DNA of 13,323 bases from the NCBI GenBank assembly GCA_934692295.1, contig CAKUTL010000043.1:1-13323 (forward strand). Reading direction: 5' to 3'. This DNA comes from an uncultured Candidatus Melainabacteria bacterium. GTDB taxonomy: Bacteria; Cyanobacteriota; Vampirovibrionia; Gastranaerophilales; Gastranaerophilaceae. Shown piece by piece: positions 1 to 5,369 of the stretch. Numbering within the stretch: the stretch's first letter is position 1; every line of letters starts with the position of its first letter. The notes under the pieces are model-generated. The model did not search any database and had not been told where the DNA came from. It was given only the letters and a program-made list of their open reading frames with translations. The translations under genes and the position numbers were made by a program.

Positions 1-23
1 AAAAATTATTAAATAATTAAACT

Positions 24-38
24 TGATAATTATTATCA
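24..38. promoter_or_regulatory. Fur/PerR-type 7-1-7 operator upstream of fprA-ftnA
   Basis: The site reads TGATAAT-T-ATTATCA, a perfect inverted repeat with 7-base arms and a 1-base centre. This equals the 7-1-7 Fur box consensus described in Bacillus subtilis (TGATAATNATTATCA) and is close to the PerR box (TTATAATNATTATAA). It covers the place where a -35 box would lie for the extended -10 at 47-55, so a bound repressor should block RNA polymerase. The downstream genes (flavodiiron protein and ferritin) are typical targets of such regulators. Which family member binds (Fur, PerR or Zur) cannot be read from the site. Confidence 0.75.
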
Positions 39-46
39 TCTTTTTG

Positions 47-55
47 TGCTATCAT
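47..55 (+). promoter_or_regulatory. extended -10 promoter of the fprA-ftnA operon
   Basis: TGC-TATCAT is an extended -10 (TGn plus a hexamer matching TATAAT at 5 of 6 positions). It would place the transcript start near 62, just ahead of the AAAGGAG ribosome site at 65-71. No good -35 hexamer is visible at the expected spacing; that region is occupied by the Fur-type palindrome. The same TGC-plus-hexamer form appears before the genes starting at 5312 and 11757. Confidence 0.5.
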
Positions 56-79
56 AATTTTAACAAAGGAGAAAAAGTT

Positions 80-1288
80 ATGTATAACACAAAAAAAATT
101 GCTGACGATTTATTTTGGGTTGGAGCAAATGATAGAAGATTATCTGTATTTGAAGGGGTTTACCCTGTTCCAACTGGAGTTTCATATAACTCATATTTAT
201 TAATGGACGAAAAAACTGTATTACTTGATACAGCTGACAAATCAGTTACGCACCAATTCATGGAAAATGTTGCACACGTTTTGGGCGAAAGAAGTTTAGA
301 TTACTTGGTAATCAACCATATGGAACCTGACCATTGTGCAGAAATACCTTGTATTGTTAGAAAATATCCAAATGTTAAAATTGTATGTAATGCAAAAATC
401 AAAACAATGCTTGGTCAATTCTTCGATTTTGAACTACCAGAAGAACAACTAGTTCTTGTAAAAGAAGGAGATACTTTAAATACAGGCAAACACAATCTAA
501 CATTTGTATTCGCACCAATGGTTCACTGGCCAGAAGTTATGGTTACATATGATACAGTTGATAAGATTTTGTTCTCTGCAGATGCTTTCGGAAGTTTCGG
601 AACTGTTGACGGAAACATTTTTGCTGATGAAGTTGATTTTGAACATAGATATATGGACGAAGCAAGAAGATATTACACAAACATTGTTGGTAAATATGGC
701 CCACAAGTTCAATCATTATTGAAAAAAGCTTCTGGATTAGAAATCAAAATGATTTGTCCATTGCACGGTTTTGTTTGGAGAAAAGATTTTGACAAATTTA
801 TTGACAAATACGTAAAATGGTCAACTTATACGCCAGAAATTCAATCTGTTCTAATTCCTTACGCATCAGTTTATGGTGGAACTCAAAACGTAGTTGAAAT
901 TTTAGCATCAAAACTTGCTGATTTGGGTGTGAAGGATATAAAAATTGTTGATACATCAATTACAGATTCTTCTTACGTTGTATCAGATGCTTTCAAATAT
1001 TCACACATTGTATTTGCATCAACAACTTATAACAATGGAATATTTATTTCTATGGAAAACTTGTTGCACGATATTGTTGCCCACAATCTTCAAAATCGTA
1101 AGATTGCAATCATTGAAAACGGTTCTTGGGCTCCAACTTCAGGAAAATTAATGACAGATTTAATTTCTCAATTGAAAAATACTGAAATTATTGGCAACAA
1201 ATTAACCCTAAAATCTACAATTAAAGAAAACCAAATGGAAGAAATTGAAAACCTTGCAAAAGCAATTGTAGAAACACTTAACAAATAA
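80..1288 (+). CDS. fprA: class A flavodiiron protein (A-type flavoprotein, O2/NO reductase)
   Basis: This cytoplasmic enzyme reduces O2 to water and/or NO to N2O at a di-iron site, fed by FMN. The N-terminal metallo-beta-lactamase-like domain (about residues 1-250) carries the full set of iron ligands: HMEPDH gives H80, E82, D84 and H85, followed by H149 (MVHWPE), D168 (SADAFG) and H229 (CPLHGF). A flavodoxin domain starts near 255, with the FMN phosphate loop SVYGGTQ at 263-269. At 402 residues it has no C-terminal rubredoxin or flavin reductase module, so an external donor, usually rubredoxin, is needed; none is encoded here. The start at 80 is set by AAAGGAG at 65-71, 8 nt upstream. An in-frame ATG at 23 lies inside the Fur-type operator and is rejected. 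ftnA follows after 14 nt. O2 versus NO preference cannot be told from sequence. Confidence 0.95.
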   Translation: MYNTKKIADDLFWVGANDRRLSVFEGVYPVPTGVSYNSYLLMDEKTVLLDTADKSVTHQFMENVAHVLGERSLDYLVINHMEPDHCAEIPCIVRKYPNVKIVCNAKIKTMLGQFFDFELPEEQLVLVKEGDTLNTGKHNLTFVFAPMVHWPEVMVTYDTVDKILFSADAFGSFGTVDGNIFADEVDFEHRYMDEARRYYTNIVGKYGPQVQSLLKKASGLEIKMICPLHGFVWRKDFDKFIDKYVKWSTYTPEIQSVLIPYASVYGGTQNVVEILASKLADLGVKDIKIVDTSITDSSYVVSDAFKYSHIVFASTTYNNGIFISMENLLHDIVAHNLQNRKIAIIENGSWAPTSGKLMTDLISQLKNTEIIGNKLTLKSTIKENQMEEIENLAKAIVETLNK

Positions 1289-1302
1289 AAAAGGAGATAA
1301 TT

Positions 1303-1812
1303 ATGATGGATAAAAAACTTGAACAAGCATTCAATGTACAAATCAATAAAGAATTATACTCAGAATATTTATACCTAGCAATGAAAGCAGTATTTGCAGA
1401 ACTCAAATTAACTGGTTTTGTAAACTGGATGGACGTACAAGTTCAAGAAGAAAGAGCTCACGCAATGGGAATGTATGACTACGTAACCACTCGTAACAAT
1501 CATCTTGAATTAGGAGCTATCAATAAACCAGAACTTAAAGGATCGACTCCATTAGAAATTTTTGAACAAATTCTTGAACACGAAGAATATGTAACATCTT
1601 GCATCAATTCATTGATGGATGTAGCAGAAGAAGTTCGTGATAGAGCTGCAATTTCTTTCTTGGATTGGTACTTGAAAGAACAAGTTGAAGAAGAATCAAA
1701 TGTTGGAACTGTTTTAGCAAAATTAAGATTAATTGGCGACGATAAACAAGCTCTATTCAACCTTGATAAAGAATTAGCAGCAAGAACATTTGTTGCACCA
1801 GTTATTGGATAA
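1303..1812 (+). CDS. ftnA: bacterial non-haem ferritin
   Basis: A 169-residue four-helix ferritin that oxidises Fe(II) and stores iron as a mineral in a 24-subunit cytoplasmic shell. With the first ATG, the numbering coincides with E. coli FtnA: E17, E50 and H53 form site A; E94, Q127 and E130 complete site B; E49, E126 and E129 provide the third site. All ligands are present, so it should be catalytically competent. There is no haem-ligating methionine pattern that would suggest bacterioferritin. The gene begins with two consecutive ATGs (1303 and 1306); AAGGAG at 1291-1296 is 6 or 9 nt away, so either could serve. It lies 14 nt after fprA and presumably shares its Fur/PerR-type promoter. 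Pairing iron storage with an O2/NO reductase suggests protection against Fenton chemistry. Confidence 0.95.
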   Translation: MMDKKLEQAFNVQINKELYSEYLYLAMKAVFAELKLTGFVNWMDVQVQEERAHAMGMYDYVTTRNNHLELGAINKPELKGSTPLEIFEQILEHEEYVTSCINSLMDVAEEVRDRAAISFLDWYLKEQVEEESNVGTVLAKLRLIGDDKQALFNLDKELAARTFVAPVIG

Positions 1813-1843
1813 TTTTTGTAATTTAAAAATACTAAAATCTTAG

Positions 1844-1881
1844 GAGAGGGTAATATTCCCTCTCTCATAGGTGAGGGAATA
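1844..1881. repeat. alternative hairpins after ftnA
   Basis: Two mutually exclusive hairpins overlap. GAGAGGG (1844-1850) pairs with CCCTCTC (1858-1864) across a 7-base loop, and ATTCCCTC (1855-1862) pairs with GAGGGAAT (1873-1880), plus one more T-A pair. No T-tract follows, so a plain intrinsic terminator is not supported. The G/A-rich arms stand out from the AT-rich surroundings and look like part of a dispersed intergenic repeat cluster running to about 2086. These hairpins, the element at 1914-2052 and the hairpin at 2070-2086 account for most of the 302 noncoding bases at 1813-2114. Confidence 0.5.
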
Positions 1882-1913
1882 ATGACCGTATGTGTTTTGA
1901 TGCCTTTCTCTCA

Positions 1914-2052
1914 AATTTCGTCATACTGAGCGAAGTGAAGTATCTCAATCAAAAACTTTAAAGATAAATAACTACTACTCCTCGAAATCAAAGATTTCGG
2001 TCCTCCCACAACATATGGGGAGGACAAGAAATTTTCTCAAAATGACGGAATT
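1914..2052. repeat. MITE-like palindromic intergenic element
   Basis: The ends are inverted repeats of 17 bases (1914-1930 and 2036-2052) matching at 14 positions; the core is CGTCAT/ATGACG. The interior holds two more perfect hairpins: CGAAATC/GATTTCG with a 3-base loop (1983-1999) and GTCCTCCC/GGGAGGAC with a 10-base loop (2000-2025). The left end continues as CTGAGCGAAGTGAAG, a phrase of the kind found in dispersed noncoding repeats of several bacterial groups (recollection). There is no transposase and no clear target-site duplication. It separates the convergent ftnA and aminotransferase genes. Reading it as a non-autonomous mobile element is inference. Confidence 0.55.
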
Positions 2053-2069
2053 GAAAATTTATTACAGAT

Positions 2070-2086
2070 TTCCCTCTTCAAGGGAA
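2070..2086. repeat. short hairpin between ftnA and the aminotransferase
   Basis: TTCCCT (2070-2075) and AGGGAA (2081-2086) form a 6-bp stem with a 5-base loop. The base composition resembles the hairpin pair at 1844-1881 on the other side of the MITE-like element, so both could be parts of one composite repeat. On the - strand this lies about 30 bases beyond the aminotransferase stop, but it lacks a U-tract. Confidence 0.35.
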
Positions 2087-2114
2087 GGGGATTTTATCAA
2101 GAAGGTTTTTAAGG

Positions 2115-3233
2115 TTAATTTTTTCTCATCCAATCAGAAAAAATATTCAAAGCTTTTTGTAGTTGTTCAAAATTATTTCCATAACCTATTCTTAAATATT
2201 TTTCAACCTCAAGAGCTTCACCAGGTAAAATCATAACCCCGGTTTCTTTTTGCAACTTGGCACACAAATCTCTTGATGGAATATCTAAATCATAACCGAC
2301 AAAAGCTGTCGTCCCGCCTTTAGGTTCAACAAGATGAACCAATGACTCATTATTTGCCCAATCCATTAAAATTTTTTTTCCTGTCAAAATCTTTTCTATA
2401 TTGCGTTTAATAATTTTATCTTTATTTTCAATTGCGATACTTGCAAAGCAATCATCTAAAATTCCAACACTAATGGTGTTATATTCTCGTTGATGATTAA
2501 TTTCTTTAATAATATTTTCATTTGCAACAACCCAGCCCAAGCGTAAGCCTGCGAGAGAAAAGACTTTTGATGTACTACCTGTTGAAATACCTTTTTCATA
2601 TATATCTACAATTGAACAAGAGAAAGGATTTCCGGTATGATTTAAACCTCTATAAACCTCATCGCATAGAATATATGCTCCAGATTTTTTTGCAATTTGT
2701 ACAATCTTCTCAAGCATTTCATCTGGAATAACAGCACCTGTGGGGTTATTTGGGTTATTCATACAGATAATTTTAGTGTCATTGCTTACGATTTTTTCTA
2801 ATTCTTCTAAATCAGGAAGCCAATTATTCTCTTCTTTCAATAATAAAGTATGAACCTTCCCCCCAAAAGATTTTGGTATAGAATAATGTTGTTGATAAGT
2901 TGGAATTATAGAAACAACTTTGTCATTCGGTTCAATTAAACTAAGCATTACAAGCTGATTAGCCCCAATTGCACCATGAGTAATCGTTACATTTTGAGGC
3001 TTTTGATTTTCAAACATGGTACAGATAGCATTTTTTAAGCGTAAACTACCATGTATATCACCATAATTTAATTTACGTTCAAATAGTTCCATCAAAACTT
3101 TTTCTCTATCATAAACATAATCTAATAATTCGTTTATGGATAAAGATTCAACACAAGTATCCGCCAAATCATAGACGGCATCTTTTTCGTATTGATTAAA
3201 CCACTCTTCTACTTTAAACTTATCAATTTTCAT
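2115..3233 (-). CDS. class I/II PLP-dependent aminotransferase (fold type I)
   Basis: This is a 372-residue cytoplasmic fold-type I PLP enzyme, full length for the family. The cofactor lysine is K223 in the motif STGSTSK. Other PLP contacts are the NNPNNPTG loop (159-166, with N163), D191 and Y194 in CDEVY, and R231 in LAGLRLGW. R348 in YLRIGYG is the expected substrate carboxylate ligand. The N-terminal pattern (KVEEWFNQYE, then YDLADTCVESL) resembles a subgroup often labelled capreomycidine-synthase-like aminotransferases; that is recollection and does not fix a substrate. A weak AAGAG at 3241-3245 lies 7 nt before ATG and abuts the stop of the upstream gene, with only 13 nt between the two, so they are probably co-transcribed. 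No biosynthetic partner genes are nearby. Confidence 0.88.
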   Translation of the reverse strand: MKIDKFKVEEWFNQYEKDAVYDLADTCVESLSINELLDYVYDREKVLMELFERKLNYGDIHGSLRLKNAICTMFENQKPQNVTITHGAIGANQLVMLSLIEPNDKVVSIIPTYQQHYSIPKSFGGKVHTLLLKEENNWLPDLEELEKIVSNDTKIICMNNPNNPTGAVIPDEMLEKIVQIAKKSGAYILCDEVYRGLNHTGNPFSCSIVDIYEKGISTGSTSKVFSLAGLRLGWVVANENIIKEINHQREYNTISVGILDDCFASIAIENKDKIIKRNIEKILTGKKILMDWANNESLVHLVEPKGGTTAFVGYDLDIPSRDLCAKLQKETGVMILPGEALEVEKYLRIGYGNNFEQLQKALNIFSDWMRKN

Positions 3234-3246
3234 TTTATTACTCTTT

Positions 3247-3948
3247 TTAAATCTGGAAATTTATCTCATGCTTTTTGAACAACTGATTTAAGTAGTCTTT
3301 ATTATCTGTTTGAAATTCCCAATCTGAAAAATCCATACGAGAATTATATGGGATTTTATCAGGATCAAACCTTTCACCTTTTCTTGCAAGTCCTTTCAAA
3401 TAATTACTGAAAACATTATTAGCATAATAATTCAATGATGGAACCTCATCTTTAACTTTGCCGGAAACCCTATCACTAAAAAATTGAGCCTGACGTCTTA
3501 AATCTTCAAACTCTTGTCCTTTTGATTTTTTAACAAGTTTAAGTAATTTCAAAATTTCATCAGTATTATCTGTAGTAACTTTAAAACCAAATTTTGCAAA
3601 GAATTGCATTGATTCTCTAAATGCAAAAACCTTAAAATGATTTAATTTATTTTCATAAAAAGTCATCAATGCCGCAAGATTAACAACCTGTCCAATCTCT
3701 TGGTGTTTTGGATCAGCAATAAGAGCTTTACCTTTCATTGACCTGTTTTGCAAGTCAAAATCCAATTCAAATGTAGAATTTTTGCCCTCCTGATTTTTTG
3801 CAAAAATTGTATGACAACCATTTTGCTCATCCATAAAAAGTTCCAGTGGTTTGCGGTTTTTGTCCACAGCACGAAACTTTTCAAAAAATTTTATACCGTC
3901 TTTTTGATAAAATTTAACCGGTTTGTTTGTTAATAATTCAATACCCAT
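3247..3948 (-). CDS. hypothetical protein, possible divergent GNAT fold
   Basis: I do not recognise this 233-residue protein (240 if an upstream in-frame ATG at 3967-3969 is used). Numbering from that upstream ATG, residues 80-130 look like the second half of a GNAT acetyltransferase. A strand (KALIADP) leads into Q90-x-x-G93-x-V95, akin to the acetyl-CoA loop Q/R-x-x-G-x-G/A. Then comes a helix and the stretch VFAFRESMQFFAKFGF (114-129), which matches the typical A...A..FY.K.GF ending. The last glycine of the loop is missing, so acetyl-CoA binding is doubtful. A basic, helical C-terminal region follows. No signal peptide or membrane segment is seen. Neither start has a Shine-Dalgarno; the inner ATG is preferred because TGT-TTTAAT ends exactly 6 nt upstream, suggesting a leaderless start. 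Confidence 0.7.
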   Translation of the reverse strand: MGIELLTNKPVKFYQKDGIKFFEKFRAVDKNRKPLELFMDEQNGCHTIFAKNQEGKNSTFELDFDLQNRSMKGKALIADPKHQEIGQVVNLAALMTFYENKLNHFKVFAFRESMQFFAKFGFKVTTDNTDEILKLLKLVKKSKGQEFEDLRRQAQFFSDRVSGKVKDEVPSLNYYANNVFSNYLKGLARKGERFDPDKIPYNSRMDFSDWEFQTDNKDYLNQLFKKHEINFQI

Positions 3949-3954
3949 GTTCTT

Positions 3955-3963
3955 ATTAAAACA
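3955..3963 (-). promoter_or_regulatory. possible extended -10 giving a leaderless start at 3948
   Basis: Read on the - strand, TGT-TTTAAT (TGn plus a 5 of 6 match to TATAAT) ends 6 nt before the ATG at 3946-3948. Transcription would then begin at or next to the A of ATG. The spacing equals that seen before the genes at 5312 and 12210. In such AT-rich DNA a single match would be weak; the repeated spacing is the argument. Confidence 0.35.
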
Positions 3964-4008
3964 GAACATAAAATTTTTTGCATGTCATTTTTAAGAAATG
4001 TTTATTTA

Positions 4009-4809
4009 TTATGCCGATTTTTTCAAATTTCGCAAATTATTGAAAATAAATCTGCATTTATTTTTAAATGACAATCCTTTATAAGTCTTATAAATAGATA
4101 ATTTTCCGACTCCTAAATCAAAAAGTTTGTATTTATCATAATTTTGAGAAGAAATTAAATATTCAATAGTTTTTGGATTACAGTTAAATTTTTCTTTTTC
4201 GTGATGAAGTTTTAAAAATTTGTGGATATCACTGATTGTGTAGTCCAAATTTTCATTACTCAGAATTGTGGCAATAATTCTTGACGTAGAATTTCCGCCA
4301 TCTTTTTCATAGAATCTTACGGAATCGCCTAATATGGATTCCAAATCTGGTTTGTTAGTAATTCCGAGAGCTTTCATTGATTCATGAGGAATATTTTTTA
4401 TTTTAGAGTCAAAAACATTCCAAACCTCTTTGCACTTTTTATTCAAAAAATCTTTTGCCAATGAAAATTCTTTCAAATTGCCATATTCTTTTTTCAAATC
4501 TTTAACTCGCCAAACGCAATTGTTATCTATCGCAACTGCAAGTTCTTCTGCAAAATGTCGAACTTTTTTATCTGACAATTCTTCGTTAAGAATAATATTT
4601 TCAAACCCAAAAGAAATACCGACCAAATCCTGCTCAACATCATTAACTTTGCTAAAATATTTCACACAATCCAGCAATGTTTTAGGTTTTGAAAGCTCTT
4701 TTTCTTTATTGTATAAAGAGAACTTTCCCACCACAAAAGTTTTGCCGCTAAATGATGGCAATGAATTAGAAATATTGCAGTCCTTATTTTTAGTCAACAA
4801 TTTTTCCAT
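4009..4809 (-). CDS. hypothetical protein, basic C-terminus
   Basis: This 266-residue protein is not one I recognise. It has no signal peptide or membrane segment and is probably cytoplasmic. Predicted content is mixed alpha/beta in the first 100 residues (for example KTFVVGKFSLY and LVGISFGFENIIL), then mainly charged helices. The last 30 residues are strongly basic (FKNKCRFIFNNLRNLKKSA). The frame stays open to a TTG at 4852-4854, but the ATG at 4807-4809 is preferred: a GGGG tract (4821-4824) sits 11 nt upstream, and nothing resembling a ribosome site precedes the TTG. The same GGGG-11-ATG layout precedes the gene at 7553. It ends 60 nt before the next gene on the same strand and may head an operon with the GNAT-like and aminotransferase genes. 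Confidence 0.75.
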   Translation of the reverse strand: MEKLLTKNKDCNISNSLPSFSGKTFVVGKFSLYNKEKELSKPKTLLDCVKYFSKVNDVEQDLVGISFGFENIILNEELSDKKVRHFAEELAVAIDNNCVWRVKDLKKEYGNLKEFSLAKDFLNKKCKEVWNVFDSKIKNIPHESMKALGITNKPDLESILGDSVRFYEKDGGNSTSRIIATILSNENLDYTISDIHKFLKLHHEKEKFNCNPKTIEYLISSQNYDKYKLFDLGVGKLSIYKTYKGLSFKNKCRFIFNNLRNLKKSA

Positions 4810-4889
4810 TACAGAATTTTCCCCTATATATCTATAAAGGATTTTTCTTATCAAAAATTGACTAATTTTGAAAAATTATTACAGAATTG

Positions 4890-5312
4890 TTAATTCAAAG
4901 CCTTGCAAGTTCCTTCGGCTTTTGCATACCGAGATTGGTACATTGCATTATCATACATTATCTGAGATGTACCAGAATATGTATTATTTGTTCTATCAAT
5001 CGTAACTTGTTCCGAAATAATAGAATCATCCGTTAAAGTTTGAATATGAGCTTGAATTTTATTTTCATCCATATAAAGCAAATTATCAACCGGAGCCTTT
5101 TGAATATAAACATTCTTTGCTTCATCATCAATTCTGAAAATTCTATGATAAGTATTATGAGTTACAACAGAATTATCTTGATTGTATATCGTTTCAGCAA
5201 TATCACAACGAATTGCCGGCATAGTTCCAAAATCCGGAACATACATATCTGCATAAACAATTCCTGCAGTTGATAACAACCCTACTAGAATATATATAAT
5301 TTTATTTTTCAT
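4890..5312 (-). CDS. small exported hypothetical protein
   Basis: This 140-residue protein begins with a clear Sec signal peptide: a lysine-containing start (MKNK), a hydrophobic core (IIYILVGLLSTAGIV) and a likely cut after VYA at residue 21. The mature part is about 119 residues, hydrophilic and likely beta-rich, with only two cysteines, C36 and C136. These could form one disulfide joining the two ends of the domain. No lipobox is present, so it is expected to be soluble outside the cytoplasmic membrane. The family is not recognised. It has no Shine-Dalgarno; the extended -10 TGCTATAAT ends 6 nt before ATG, which suggests a leaderless transcript separate from hcp upstream. Confidence 0.8.
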   Translation of the reverse strand: MKNKIIYILVGLLSTAGIVYADMYVPDFGTMPAIRCDIAETIYNQDNSVVTHNTYHRIFRIDDEAKNVYIQKAPVDNLLYMDENKIQAHIQTLTDDSIISEQVTIDRTNNTYSGTSQIMYDNAMYQSRYAKAEGTCKALN

Positions 5313-5318
5313 AATTAC

Positions 5319-5327
5319 ATTATAGCA
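5319..5327 (-). promoter_or_regulatory. extended -10 with leaderless spacing before the gene at 5312
   Basis: On the - strand TGC-TATAAT is a consensus -10 hexamer with the extended TGn element. Only 6 nt (GTAATT) separate it from ATG, so the initiating base should be the A of the start codon. No -35 match is seen at 17 nt, which extended -10 promoters tolerate. This is the clearest of the three leaderless candidates here. Confidence 0.65.
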
Positions 5328-5349
5328 AATAAAATTTATTTATTCTTTT

Positions 5350-5369
5350 AATTGTAACTCATCACAATT
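5350..5369. promoter_or_regulatory. imperfect inverted repeat at the hcp stop, possible operator
   Basis: On the - strand, AATTGTGATGAGTTACAATT has 6-base perfect arms (AATTGT/ACAATT) and 14 of 20 symmetric positions. It overlaps the hcp stop codon and is centred about 48 bases upstream of the predicted transcript start of the gene at 5312. The half-site TGTGA is reminiscent of CRP-family sites, but symmetry in the centre is poor. As a terminator it would be weak, with an all A/T-rich 6-bp stem and no U-tract. Confidence 0.25.

Noticed and set aside
23..79. Upstream start for fprA at 23
   Set aside because: It would place the start inside the Fur-type palindrome and add 19 residues unlike the family; the ATG at 80 has a strong AAAGGAG.
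1500..1868. Long open frame antisense to ftnA
   Set aside because: It is a shadow of the ferritin gene, which has all catalytic residues and a good ribosome site; the antisense frame has neither.
2015..2236. Open frame on the + strand (73 codons)
   Set aside because: It begins inside the MITE-like repeat and runs antisense into the aminotransferase gene; it has no ribosome site and no recognisable protein character.
4825..4854. Possible TTGATA-18-TATATA promoter for the gene at 4809
   Set aside because: It would leave the GGGG ribosome tract upstream of the transcript start, and TATATA is a weak -10 in DNA this AT-rich; not listed as a feature.
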